NCBI RefSeq assembly: GCF_036885605.1
Contig: NZ_CP142523.1
Span: 4,092,001-4,156,000 of the forward strand
DNA: 64,000 nt
Direction: 5' to 3'
Source of the DNA: Janthinobacterium sp. TB1-E2
GTDB taxonomy: Bacteria > Pseudomonadota > Gammaproteobacteria > Burkholderiales > Burkholderiaceae_D
Shown here: piece by piece, positions 52,446 through 61,465 of the stretch
Layout: each line of letters begins with the position of its first letter
Position numbering within the stretch: the first letter of the stretch is position 1
Made by a program: the position numbers and the translations under genes
The notes under the pieces: model-generated
Database searches by the model: none
The model's input: the letters and a program-made list of their open reading frames with translations, nothing else
What the model was told of the DNA's origin: nothing

Positions 52446-52971
52446 AGCCGGTCTCCGGTGATACCTTGATCTGGTATTGCTGCCCGCCACCCGCCACGGC
52501 CAGCACCAGTATCTCGCGAAAATCGCCATACACCGTGTAATACGGACGCCCCAGCGGGTCAAAGTAAAAGCCGGCGGGGCCGTCCGACAGCGTGACGGAC
52601 GACGGCCATCCTTCGCACAGCCAGTTGCTCCACCCGCCGCAAGCGAGCAGGGTTTCCTTGCTGCCGCTGTTCGTGCCAGTGGGTGGCACGGTGCGGCTGG
52701 CCGGGCTGTCACAGGCCTGCGTGAAACACAGGGCCATGCTTTTGGCATTGATGCGGACATACACGGGACGGTTTTGCGCTACCGCAAGCTTTTGCCCATA
52801 GCGCACGATACTTGCCACCTGATCGCTGGCACTGCGCACATCAAAAGTGTCGCGCTGGAAAAACCGGTTGACGGCAAAGGTCGCCAGCAGGCCGGCGATC
52901 ACCATCACGGCCACCAGTTCGATCAAGGTAAAGCCGCGCGCAGGCGTACGCCTCAGCGAGCCTGGCGGCAC
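52432..52971 (-). CDS. mshC: MSHA minor prepilin MshC (GspH-like)
   Basis: 179 residues from GTG 52971. The leader ends ARG|FTLIELVAVMVIAGLLATFAV, followed by a GspH-like domain (VASIVRYGQKLAVAQNRPVYVRI). The frame is open to a TTG at 53103, but that region contains a strong terminator for mshA (53021-53058), so translation should begin after it. The start remains the least certain part. Six Cys are present, suggesting disulphides. Confidence 0.78.
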   Translation of the reverse strand: MPPGSLRRTPARGFTLIELVAVMVIAGLLATFAVNRFFQRDTFDVRSASDQVASIVRYGQKLAVAQNRPVYVRINAKSMALCFTQACDSPASRTVPPTGTNSGSKETLLACGGWSNWLCEGWPSSVTLSDGPAGFYFDPLGRPYYTVYGDFREILVLAVAGGGQQYQIKVSPETGYVYR

Positions 52972-53020
52972 TGCGTGGCGATGCGGACAAACTGTCGGTG
53001 GCTGCTGCAATGGATGGCCC

Positions 53021-53058
53021 GTAAAAAAGCCCAACGGGCTGGCGCCTGGGGTTGGGCT
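53021..53058 (-). terminator. Intercistronic terminator between mshA and mshC
   Basis: On the minus strand AGCCCAAC and GTTGGGCT flank a GC-rich loop and are followed by TTTTTTAC, about 60 bases past the mshA stop. It should reduce readthrough into the minor pilin genes. Confidence 0.8.
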
Positions 53059-53114
53059 GGTGGTGCGCAAGGAAAGCCGGGCATTAGCTGGCCATCCTTG
53101 CAAATCAGTGCAAA

Positions 53115-53573
53115 TTATTTACAATCTGCAATATCCAGAGCAGGCGTGATGGTCGGCGCGCCACCTGCGGCAGTAGGGGCGACATAGGTAACCTTGCACC
53201 CTGTACGCGTTGCATCAGGCGTCACGACACCACCGGAAAACTTGTAATCAGGATCGGTCAAGCCTGCAGCATCGATGATGCTGGCAGTTGTCGGGTAGCC
53301 AAATGCACCCTCGATCTCCTTGCCTTCCATCTGCACCTTCGGCGTATCGACCGAGCCCTTGACCAGCCACTGCGCATGGTACAGCGCCGCACCCGCCTTC
53401 ATGGCGCCTACCGCCGCATTCATCTTGGCAATACGCGCATCGGTCGACATGTCGATGAATTTAGGAATCGCCGTCGCCGCCAGGATGCCGAGGATCACGA
53501 TGACGACGATCAGTTCGATCAGGGTAAAACCTGCCTGGGCGCCGCTTTTCATACTACGTAAAGACTTATTCAT
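53115..53573 (-). CDS. mshA: Major MSHA pilin MshA
   Basis: 152 residues. Prepilin leader MNKSLRSMKSGAQAG| then FTLIELIVVIVILGILAATAIPKFID with Glu at +5 and a classical hydrophobic stalk. The globular domain has one C-terminal Cys pair (TGCKV and IADCK) for the D-region disulphide. GGAGAG precedes the ATG. Placement after a 76-bp gap and before an intrinsic terminator fits high-level separate expression of the major subunit. Confidence 0.9.
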   Translation of the reverse strand: MNKSLRSMKSGAQAGFTLIELIVVIVILGILAATAIPKFIDMSTDARIAKMNAAVGAMKAGAALYHAQWLVKGSVDTPKVQMEGKEIEGAFGYPTTASIIDAAGLTDPDYKFSGGVVTPDATRTGCKVTYVAPTAAGGAPTITPALDIADCK

Positions 53574-53649
53574 ACCTGCTCTCCAAAATCAAATAAAAAC
53601 ATTAAAACCAACGCCATGAAACTGTCGCCGCACCGGACCAGGAAGCGCG

Positions 53650-54156
53650 TCAGTTTGCTGCCGAGTCCGGCGATTTCCACACCACGATATCGGGCTCCCG
53701 GGAGAGCTTGTCAAGATCGGCGTCCGCACCCGGCAAGGTTACCTTAAATTTCACTGAATCAACCCTTGTAGTGGGAAAAATATTGCCATTACTAAACAAA
53801 TAGATAATTTTTTGTTCTTTTTTGTCGTACAACCAATTCCCTGCCGGTAATTTTGCAAGGTCCGGCTGCGCGAACTCGCCCAGGTAGTTGGCCGGTTTAT
53901 CCATCAGCCAGTCGAACGGGTTTTGCCGCGCCAGCGCCGGCATTCTGTCGCGCCGGTCCGCCAGGTACAGCTGCAGCACCTGCACCCGCAAGCTGGTGCG
54001 CAAGACGCCGAGCATCTGGGCCACGGCCACCTGCTGCGCCTGCTGCTGGTAATAGCCGACCCGGTTCAACAATACCGCCACAAGGATGGCGAACACGCCC
54101 GCCACCACCGCCAGCTCGAACAGGGTGAAACCGCGCTGGCGGAACGGCTTTGCCAT
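53650..54156 (-). CDS. mshF: Prepilin-like protein, MshF by position
   Basis: 168 residues with a prepilin-like N-terminus (FRQRG|FTLFELAVVAGVFAILVAVLLNRV) and Glu at +5, then a body with LRTSLRVQVLQLYLADRRDRMPALARQNPFDWLMDKPANYLGEF. Position directly after mshG and before mshA matches mshF (or mshB) in Vibrio-type loci; sequence alone does not decide. Its start overlaps the mshG stop by one base (TGATG). Confidence 0.7.
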   Translation of the reverse strand: MAKPFRQRGFTLFELAVVAGVFAILVAVLLNRVGYYQQQAQQVAVAQMLGVLRTSLRVQVLQLYLADRRDRMPALARQNPFDWLMDKPANYLGEFAQPDLAKLPAGNWLYDKKEQKIIYLFSNGNIFPTTRVDSVKFKVTLPGADADLDKLSREPDIVVWKSPDSAAN

Positions 54157-55391
54157 CAGTGCAGGGCCGCCCGGCCCAGGTCCCAGATCGGCAAGAAGAT
54201 GCCCAGCGCCAGCACCAGCACCATGGCGCCGAGGAAGACGATCAAGATCGGCTCGATCTGCGCCGACAGGGTCTTCAATTCATAGTCGACTTCGCGTTCG
54301 TACATGTCCGCGATCTCGTCCATCAGGTCGTCGAGCGAACCGGATTCTTCGCCCACGGCGATCATCTGCAGTACCACGGGCGTAAACACGCCGGCCGCGA
54401 CCGAGGTGCGCAAGATGCTTTCGCCCCGCTCGACACCGTCGCGCATCTGTTCCACGCGCGCGCTCAGGTAAGTATTGTCGACCGTTTGCGACACCACCGT
54501 CAGCGCCTGCACGATGGGCACGCCGCTCGTGCTCGACAAGGCAAAGCTGCGCGCAAAGCGGGCCATCGTCCCCTTCAGGATGATCTTGCCGGCGATCGGC
54601 AGGCGCAGCTTGGCGCGGTCCCATTTATATAGGCCCTCTTTCGTGCGCAGCCAGGCGCGCCAGCCGAAAAAGCCGCCCACGCCCAGCATCAGCAGGATGG
54701 GCCAGTACGTCACCGTGAAGCGCGACGTGCCGATCAGGATGCGCGTCATCAGGGGCAGTTCCGCGTGGAAGCTGGCGAACACTTTCTCGAACTGGGGAAT
54801 GACGAAGATATTCACCACGATCATGGCGGCGAGCATGGCGAAGACGACGAAGGTCGGGTAGCGCGTCGCCGTTTTCACGCGCGCGCGCATGTCGCGGTCG
54901 AATTCCAGGTGGTTGAACAGGCGCAGGAACACTTCGTCGAGGCGCCCCGTCATTTCGCCCACGCGCACCATCGATAAGTAAAACGGCGTGAAGATCGTGG
55001 GATGGCGCGCCATGGCGGCCGACAGCTCACGCCCCGCGTCGAGCGACTCGCGCACATCCTTGATGATGCGTCCGAACGCTGGGCTGATGGCGGACTCCTG
55101 CAAGCCGGCCAGGCCGCGCATGATGGGCACACCCGCCTTGAGCAGGGTGTACAGCTGGCGGCTGAACAGCTGCACGTCCATGGGCGTGACTTTTTTCTCG
55201 GTCAGCCTGGCCCACCAGCCCAGCTGGTTGGCGCCGGCCTTCGTCACCGTCTGTTTCGTGGCGCTGATATCGACGGGCGTGCTGCCGCCCGCCATCAACT
55301 GGTCGGCCACGGCGCCGCTGTCGGCGCCTTCCATCACGCCGGTCAGCAGTTCGCCGCTGGCGCTACGTGCCTTGTAGGAGAAAAACGGCAC
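54156..55391 (-). CDS. mshG: Inner-membrane platform protein MshG (GspF/PilC family)
   Basis: 411 residues from GTG 55391. Two T2SSF domains with FSRQLYTLLKAGVPIMRGLAGLQE near 75 and FARSFALSSTSGVPIVQALTVVSQTV near 280; membrane helices near 170-190, 220-245 and the C-terminus (LGAMVLVLALGIFLPIW). It is the inner-membrane core of the pilus motor that couples MshE ATPase action to pilin insertion. One base separates it from the mshE stop. Confidence 0.93.
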   Translation of the reverse strand: MPFFSYKARSASGELLTGVMEGADSGAVADQLMAGGSTPVDISATKQTVTKAGANQLGWWARLTEKKVTPMDVQLFSRQLYTLLKAGVPIMRGLAGLQESAISPAFGRIIKDVRESLDAGRELSAAMARHPTIFTPFYLSMVRVGEMTGRLDEVFLRLFNHLEFDRDMRARVKTATRYPTFVVFAMLAAMIVVNIFVIPQFEKVFASFHAELPLMTRILIGTSRFTVTYWPILLMLGVGGFFGWRAWLRTKEGLYKWDRAKLRLPIAGKIILKGTMARFARSFALSSTSGVPIVQALTVVSQTVDNTYLSARVEQMRDGVERGESILRTSVAAGVFTPVVLQMIAVGEESGSLDDLMDEIADMYEREVDYELKTLSAQIEPILIVFLGAMVLVLALGIFLPIWDLGRAALH

Positions 55392-55392
55392 C

Positions 55393-57096
55393 TCAATCCT
55401 CGCTCTGGTTGCTGATGCGCATCGCTTCCATCACCGTCGTGCGGCCCTGTACCACCAGTTGCACGGCGTGGCGGCGCAAGGTTTCGCCCGCCATCTGCGC
55501 CGTCGCCACCTTCATGAAATGCGATGGGTCGGCATGGTTGGCGGCATCGGCCACGGCGCGCGTGATTTCCAGTAATTCGTACACGCCTGTGCGGCCCCGG
55601 TAACCCATGCCGTTGCAATGCGAACAGCCCTTGCCGTGGAAATACTGGTTGCGCTCGACCAGCTCGCCCAGTTCCAGGCGCAGCCATTCGTATTCGTTCG
55701 GCGTGGGCTGGTACGGCGTGCTGCAGCTTTCGCAGATCACGCGCACCAGGCGCTGCGCCAGCACGGCTTGCAGCGAGCTGCCCACCATGTAGCGGGGCAC
55801 GCCCATGTCCATCAGGCGCAGCGGCGTGCTGATGGCGTCGTTCGTATGCAGGGTCGACAGCACCAAGTGGCCCGTCATGGCGGCGCGCAGGCCGATTTGC
55901 GCCGTTTCCTGGTCGCGCATCTCGCCGACGAGCACGATGTCGGGATCTTGCCGCAGGGCCGAGCGCAGCACCCTGGCAAAGTTCAGCTCGATCTTCTCGT
56001 TCACTTGCACCTGGTTAATGCCAGGCAAGCGGTACTCGACGGGGTCCTCCACCGTGATGAGCTTTTTTTCCACGGAATTGAGTTCGGACAAGGCGCAGTA
56101 CAAAGTCGTCGTCTTGCCGCTGCCGGTCGGCCCCGTTACCAGCACGAGGCCGTTCGGGCGGCTGACGATGGCGCGGAACTGCTGCACCAGCTTGGGCGGC
56201 ATGCCGATGGCGTCCAGGCGCAAGGTCGTGCCGCCCTGGTTCAGCAAGCGCATCACGACGGATTCGCCGTACTGCGTGGGCATGGTGGAAATACGCACGT
56301 CGATGCGCTGGTTTTTCACGCGGATGGCGAAACGGCCATCCTGCGGCAAGCGCTTTTCGGAAATATCGAGGTCCGACATCAGTTTCAAGCGCAGCGCCAG
56401 CGAACTGGCGATCTTGCTGTCCGCTTCCGTCTGCAGGTGCAGCACGCCGTCGATGCGGAAACGGATTTGCAGCCGGCCTTCCTGCGGCTCGATGTGGATG
56501 TCCGAAGCGCGCACCTGCGTGGCATCCTCGAACACCGATTGCAGCAGCTTGACGATGGGCGCCTCTTCCAGGCCCGGATTGGCGGCCAGCGCGCCGAAGT
56601 CGACGGACACGTCGCCCAGGTCCTGCTCCAGCTCGCGCGTCAGGGTCGAGATATCTTCCGTGCGGCGGTAGATGCGGTCGATGGCGGCCAGCACTTCCGT
56701 CTCATTGACCACAGCCAGCTCGATCTGGCGCTTGACCAGGCGCGAAATTTCATCGTACGCGAACAGGTCGGTCGGATCGGACATGCCGACCAGCAAACCC
56801 TCGCGGCGGTCTTCCAGCACCAGCGCGCGGAAACGGCGCGCCTGGGTTTCCGGCAGCAGCCGCACCAGTTCGGGATTGATGTTGAAAAACTTCAGATTGA
56901 TGTAGGGAATGTCGAGCTGGCGCGCCAGCGCGCCCGAAATCTGCTCTTCCGTAACGAAGCCGTGCTCGACAAAAACGCGGCCCAGCTTGCGTCCCGAACG
57001 CTTCTGTTCCGTCAAGGCCTGGCCCAACTGTTCTTCCGTCAGCAGTTTCTGCTGCACCAAAATTTCACCGAGCCGGACTTTCTCTGGCCTTGCCAT
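55393..57096 (-). CDS. mshE: MSHA assembly ATPase MshE with c-di-GMP-binding N-domain
   Basis: 567 residues from ATG 57096, with GAGGAG 7 bases upstream. The N-terminal MshEN domain shows RLGEILVQQKLLTEEQLGQALTEQ (from Arg8) and a second copy KLGRVFVEHGFVTEEQISGALARQ, the tandem motif known to bind c-di-GMP in MshE. The GspE core follows: Asp box, Walker A GPTGSGKTT (322-330), His box, Walker B ILVGEMRDQETA, and a four-Cys zinc site (CESC and CSHC). It powers pilus extension. First gene of the locus. Confidence 0.95.
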   Translation of the reverse strand: MARPEKVRLGEILVQQKLLTEEQLGQALTEQKRSGRKLGRVFVEHGFVTEEQISGALARQLDIPYINLKFFNINPELVRLLPETQARRFRALVLEDRREGLLVGMSDPTDLFAYDEISRLVKRQIELAVVNETEVLAAIDRIYRRTEDISTLTRELEQDLGDVSVDFGALAANPGLEEAPIVKLLQSVFEDATQVRASDIHIEPQEGRLQIRFRIDGVLHLQTEADSKIASSLALRLKLMSDLDISEKRLPQDGRFAIRVKNQRIDVRISTMPTQYGESVVMRLLNQGGTTLRLDAIGMPPKLVQQFRAIVSRPNGLVLVTGPTGSGKTTTLYCALSELNSVEKKLITVEDPVEYRLPGINQVQVNEKIELNFARVLRSALRQDPDIVLVGEMRDQETAQIGLRAAMTGHLVLSTLHTNDAISTPLRLMDMGVPRYMVGSSLQAVLAQRLVRVICESCSTPYQPTPNEYEWLRLELGELVERNQYFHGKGCSHCNGMGYRGRTGVYELLEITRAVADAANHADPSHFMKVATAQMAGETLRRHAVQLVVQGRTTVMEAMRISNQSED

Positions 57097-57309
57097 TGCA
57101 TACTCCTCGACAAACAAATTCCACAGACGATACACGCCAGCGGCGCGCGCAGGTATTTTATTCCAGAACCTGTTGTTTCTTAAAGAAAATACATTCCAAC
57201 GTTTGATTTTTGCGCATTTCAACACACTGCAAGGAAACGCTTGCCGCCCACCTGCGCCCGTGGCAATAATGGCGGTCGTTCACCGCCTTTCCTGCCGACC
57301 ATTGCCCCT

Positions 57310-58038
57310 ATGAACGCCTGCGCCATCGAGTTCCACAACGTGCATCTGCAACTGGCGGGCAGCGCCGTGCTGCGCGGCATCGACCTGCAGGTGCGCGCGG
57401 GGGAACTGTTCGGCCTGGTCGGCGTGAATGGCGCGGGCAAGACTTCCCTGCTGAAATGCCTGCTCGACTTTTGCGCGCCCGAGCGGGGAGACATCGCCAT
57501 TTTCGGCCAGCCGCACAGGCACGGCGCCGCGCGCCAGCCGCTGTCGTTTCTGCCGGAACGTTTCCAGGCGCCGTATTACCTGACGGGCGGCGACTTCCTG
57601 CGCTACCTGTCGCGCCTGCACGATGTGCGCCCCGATGCGCAAGCCGTGCAGCAAGTCGCGGGCGCACTGGACCTGGCGCCGGACGCCCTGCTGCGCCCCG
57701 CGCGCGAGTATTCGAAAGGCATGATGCAGAAACTGGGGCTGGCCGCGTGCCTGCTGTCGGGCAAGCGGCAACTGGTGCTGGATGAACCGATGAGTGGACT
57801 CGACCCGAAAGCGCGCGCGCAATTCAAGCAAGTGCTGCGGCAAGCGCGAACGCAAGGCCGTGGCGCCCTGCTCACTTCGCATGCGCTGGCCGACGTGGAA
57901 GAATTGTGCGACCGCATGGCCATCCTGCATGCGGGCCGCATCGTGTTTACAGGCACGCCCGCCGAATGCCGCGCCCGCCATGGCGGCGCGGAAGACGCCA
58001 GCCTGGAGCAGGCTTTCCTCAATTGCATCGCGACATGA
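57310..58038 (+). CDS. ABC transporter ATP-binding protein coupled to the second secretion cluster
   Basis: 242 residues from ATG 57310. A complete ABC ATPase: Walker A GVNGAGKTS, Q-loop FLPERFQAPYYL, signature YSKGMMQKLGLAACLL (SKGM in place of SGGQ), Walker B LVLDEPMSGLD and His switch TSHALADVEELCD. No permease gene lies in the window, so it is an orphan ATPase here. The stop overlaps the ExeA-like gene by four bases (ATGA), so it is part of that operon. It starts 213 bp from the divergent mshE. Confidence 0.88.
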   Translation: MNACAIEFHNVHLQLAGSAVLRGIDLQVRAGELFGLVGVNGAGKTSLLKCLLDFCAPERGDIAIFGQPHRHGAARQPLSFLPERFQAPYYLTGGDFLRYLSRLHDVRPDAQAVQQVAGALDLAPDALLRPAREYSKGMMQKLGLAACLLSGKRQLVLDEPMSGLDPKARAQFKQVLRQARTQGRGALLTSHALADVEELCDRMAILHAGRIVFTGTPAECRARHGGAEDASLEQAFLNCIAT

Positions 58039-59408
58039 ACGCCGACACGCAGGTTTCCAGCCACTACGCGCCATCGCCGCACGGCATGTATCTGCGCCAT
58101 TTCGGCTTACGCACGGCGCCGTTCGGCATCACGCCGGACCCGGCCTTTTTTTATAGGGGCAATACACGGGGCGAACTGCTCGACGCGCTGCTGTATGCCG
58201 TCACGCAAGGCGAAGGCATCATCAAGCTGACGGGCGAAGTGGGCAGCGGCAAGACCATGCTGTGCCGCATGCTGGCCGAGCGCCTGCCGCCCCAGGTCGA
58301 CGTGCTGTACCTGCTCAATCCCTGCCTGGAGCCGGACGAAGTCCTGCACGCCATCGCCGCCGAACTGGGCCTGGAACTGGACGGTTGCCGCGCCGATGCC
58401 GTGCTGCGCGCCCTGCACGGCGAGCTGATCGCCCGGCATGCGGCGGGGCGCCAGGTGGTACTGCTGGCCGAAGAAGCGCAAGCCATGCCGGGCGCCACCC
58501 TGGAAGCGCTGCGCCTGCTGACGAATTTGGAAACGGCCAGCCACAAGCTGCTGCAGATCGTCCTGTTTGGCCAGCCGGAATTGCAGCACACCTTGGACTT
58601 GCCCCAGTTCCGCCAACTGAAGGAACGCATCACCCACAGTTTTACCGTGCCGCGCCTGCCGCAAGCCTTGCTGAACGATTATCTGGCCTGCCGCTTGGCC
58701 GCCGCCGGCCGCATGGCGCCGCTCGTCTTCACACCGTCCGCCCTGCGCCGGCTGGCGCACGCGGCGCAAGGCATCGTACGCAGGGTCAATATCCTGGCCG
58801 ACAAGGCCTTGCTGGCCGCGTTTGCGGACGATGCGCAGGAAATCGGCGCACGCCACGTGCGCCTGGCCATTGCCGACAGTCCCTTCCACCGCCCGCCCTG
58901 GCATGCGGGCAAGCTGGTGGCGGGCGCCTTGAGCGCACTGATGCTGCTGCTGGCCGCTGCGCTGCTGTGGCAATGGCTGATGCCGGGCCAGGCAGCAGTC
59001 CCACGTACACCGCGGCCAGCGCAGCCAGCACCGTCGACGCTGCTCGACAGCAAGCTGGCCGAATCGCGCGGCTGGCTGGCGCGGCAAGGACCGCAGCAAC
59101 TGGTGCTGCACATCACCAGCTTGCCCGCCACCGAAACGGCCGCGGCGGAAGCATTCCTGCAGCAGGCGCAGCAAGCCATCGGCTTGCGCGACCTGCACGT
59201 GTTTCGCCTGCCCGGCGCGGCGTCCGCGAACGCCGCCGAGCGCCTGGATATCGTCTACGGCAGCTTCGCCGACCGGGCCAGCGCCGAAGCTGTTTGGGCC
59301 CGGCTGGCCCCAACGTCGCCACAGAAAATATTGCTTAACGACATAGGTAGTATCCGCACGGAAATGAAAGCCGTGACACCGGCACAAACGGGACGTGGCG
59401 CCCCCTGA
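58035..59408 (+). CDS. ExeA-like AAA ATPase with transmembrane helix and SPOR-like domain
   Basis: 457 residues from ATG 58035. The N-terminal half parallels MshM: YLRHFGLRTAPFGITPDPAFFY, Walker A GEVGSGKT (67-74), and Walker B LLAEEAQ (143-149), where the usual Asp is Glu or shifted. A membrane helix (about 293-313) follows, then a Pro-rich linker and a C-terminal SPOR-like peptidoglycan-binding domain (about 345-445: SRGWLARQGPQQLVLHITSL, LDIVYGSFADRASAEAVWARL). GspA/ExeA proteins use ATPase plus peptidoglycan binding to place the secretin; this is a DamX-like variant of that plan. Confidence 0.88.
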   Translation: MNADTQVSSHYAPSPHGMYLRHFGLRTAPFGITPDPAFFYRGNTRGELLDALLYAVTQGEGIIKLTGEVGSGKTMLCRMLAERLPPQVDVLYLLNPCLEPDEVLHAIAAELGLELDGCRADAVLRALHGELIARHAAGRQVVLLAEEAQAMPGATLEALRLLTNLETASHKLLQIVLFGQPELQHTLDLPQFRQLKERITHSFTVPRLPQALLNDYLACRLAAAGRMAPLVFTPSALRRLAHAAQGIVRRVNILADKALLAAFADDAQEIGARHVRLAIADSPFHRPPWHAGKLVAGALSALMLLLAAALLWQWLMPGQAAVPRTPRPAQPAPSTLLDSKLAESRGWLARQGPQQLVLHITSLPATETAAAEAFLQQAQQAIGLRDLHVFRLPGAASANAAERLDIVYGSFADRASAEAVWARLAPTSPQKILLNDIGSIRTEMKAVTPAQTGRGAP

Positions 59409-59515
59409 CTTTATTTCGGTATATTGCCTTCCTGGCCTGCACAGCCGATTGCTTTTAGGCGATCATGCTGGGTAAAATTACAAAAGCACAACACGACTTC
59501 AAGGGCGAACTTTCC

Positions 59516-61465
59516 ATGAATCAACACCCTATTCCTGTGCTGGCCTCCTGGGTCGCCCTCGCCTGCAGCACCGTGCTGTCCGGCTGCGCCACGCATCAAA
59601 CGCCGCTGTCGCCTGCCCACATCAATACCCCGCCCCGCCCAGCCGGCGCCATTCCCGAACCGGTGCAGCAAAGCAGCGCGCTGGCCGCGCCCCTGCCTGC
59701 GCCCAAAGTGGAAACCTACAGCGTCACCGTGCACAAGGTGCCCGTGCAGTCGCTGCTGTTTGCGCTGGCGCGCGACGCGGGCATGAATGTCGACATCCAC
59801 CCGCAGATCGAAGGCAGCGTCACCCTGAATGCGCTGAACCAGACCCTGCCGCAATTGCTGACGCGTATCGGCAAGCAAGTCGATATGCGCTACGAAATCG
59901 ATGGCAAGAACCTGACGGTATTGCCCGACGCGCCCGTATGGCGCAATTACAAGGTCGATTACGTCAACATGGCGCGCAGCACCAACAGCAGCGTGAATAT
60001 CGCCACGCAAATTTCCACGGCGGGCGGCGGGTCGAACAGCGCCAGCAACCCCGTCGGCGGCACGCAAGGCAGCGGCGGCAACGGCAATAACAACTCGACC
60101 ACCCTGGTCGTGAATCGTTCGGAAAATAATTTCTGGTACAGCCTGGAAAAGAATATCCGCGACCTGCTGCGCGAGACCACACTCAACGATGTGCAGGTGG
60201 ACCCGCTGGCGCAGCTGAACCAGCAGTTGACGAGCATGCCCGGTCAACAAGGGCAGCAGGGACAGCAGGGACAGCAAGGCCAGCCTTTCCAGCAGCAGAA
60301 TCAGGCCGGCAATCAATACGGCAGCCAGGCGCCGATGCAGACTGGCGGCCAGTATGCGCCAGGCCAGCAGCAGGGCAATAGCAACGCGACCCCGTCCCAG
60401 CCGCTCGACGCGAACGGCCTGCCGCTGCTGAAACTGGCCAACAAGGGCAGCCCCTCGTCGGTCGTCGTCAACGTGGAAGGCGGCTTGATCGCCGTGCGGG
60501 CCACGGGCCGCCAGCACGAAAAGATCGCCGAATTCCTCGATGCGGTATTGCATAGCGCCAAGCGGCAAGTGCTGATCGAGGCGACCATCATGGAAGTGCG
60601 CCTGAGCAATGAATACCAGCAAGGCATCAACTGGTCGCGCCTGACGGGCAGCTTGCAGTTGCGGCAGCAGCAAGTGGGTACGACTGCCCTCAGCAGCGGC
60701 GTCACGCCCGGCGCCACGCCGGGTATCTTCGTGCTCAATTATCTGAAGGACAGTTTCAGCACGACCATCCAGCTGCTCGAGTCGTTCGGCAAGGTAAAAG
60801 TGCTGTCCAGCCCGAAGATCAGCGTGCTCAACAACCAGACGGCCATGCTGAAGGTGGTCGACAACAATGTCTTCTTTACCATCAAGGTAACGCCTGCCGT
60901 GATCAGCTCGACGGGCACCATCACCACGCCCGCCACGTATGAATCGAAACTGGAAACCGTGCCCGTCGGCTTCGTCATGAGCGTCACGCCGCAGATTTCC
61001 GACAGCGATGAAGTGACCCTGAACGTGCGCCCCACCATCACGCGCATCGTCGGCTATGAGCAGGACCCGAATCCGGCCCTGGCCGCGCTAAACGTGCGCA
61101 ACCGCGTGCCCGTGATCCAGGCGCGCGAACTGGAATCGATCATGAAAGTGGGCAATGGCCAGATCGCCGTGATGGGCGGCCTGATGCAGGACTCCGTCGA
61201 CAATGCCAAGGATGGCGTGCCGGGCCTGTCCAGCCTGCCCCTGGTCGGCAATTTGTTTACCTATCGCAATGAAGCAAGCAGCAAGACGGAACTGGTGATC
61301 TTCATGCGCCCCGTCGTCGTCAAGGATGCCAGCGTCGAGGGCGATTACCGCGACTACCGTTATCTGCTGCCCGGCCAGGCGCCGCTCAACAGCCAGCCGT
61401 ACACGGATGGCCCGCCGGCGCCCGCCGTCCAGCCGCAGGCACGCCTGCAGGGAGACGTCCCATGA
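59516..61465 (+). CDS. Second MshL/GspD-family secretin
   Basis: 649 residues from ATG 59516; an upstream ATG at 59465 lacks a signal. Lipobox VLSGC (Cys24) marks a lipoprotein. N-domains (about 65-160) are followed by Ser/Gly/Asn-rich and Gln/Gly-rich inserts (about 170-290), then the secretin core: LIEATIMEVRLSNEYQQGINW, SSPKISVLNNQTAMLKVV, VMSVTPQISDSDEVTLNVRPTITRI and ELVIFMRPVVV. It forms an outer-membrane pore for the second system. ATGA overlap with the TPR gene. Confidence 0.93.
   Translation: MNQHPIPVLASWVALACSTVLSGCATHQTPLSPAHINTPPRPAGAIPEPVQQSSALAAPLPAPKVETYSVTVHKVPVQSLLFALARDAGMNVDIHPQIEGSVTLNALNQTLPQLLTRIGKQVDMRYEIDGKNLTVLPDAPVWRNYKVDYVNMARSTNSSVNIATQISTAGGGSNSASNPVGGTQGSGGNGNNNSTTLVVNRSENNFWYSLEKNIRDLLRETTLNDVQVDPLAQLNQQLTSMPGQQGQQGQQGQQGQPFQQQNQAGNQYGSQAPMQTGGQYAPGQQQGNSNATPSQPLDANGLPLLKLANKGSPSSVVVNVEGGLIAVRATGRQHEKIAEFLDAVLHSAKRQVLIEATIMEVRLSNEYQQGINWSRLTGSLQLRQQQVGTTALSSGVTPGATPGIFVLNYLKDSFSTTIQLLESFGKVKVLSSPKISVLNNQTAMLKVVDNNVFFTIKVTPAVISSTGTITTPATYESKLETVPVGFVMSVTPQISDSDEVTLNVRPTITRIVGYEQDPNPALAALNVRNRVPVIQARELESIMKVGNGQIAVMGGLMQDSVDNAKDGVPGLSSLPLVGNLFTYRNEASSKTELVIFMRPVVVKDASVEGDYRDYRYLLPGQAPLNSQPYTDGPPAPAVQPQARLQGDVP
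60242..60283 (+). repeat. 9-bp tandem repeats encoding GQQ in the second secretin
   Basis: About four and a half 9-bp units such as GGGCAGCAG and GGACAGCAG encode repeated Gly-Gln-Gln in the disordered insert between N-domains and secretin core. The unit length keeps frame, so copy number could vary between strains. Confidence 0.75.
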
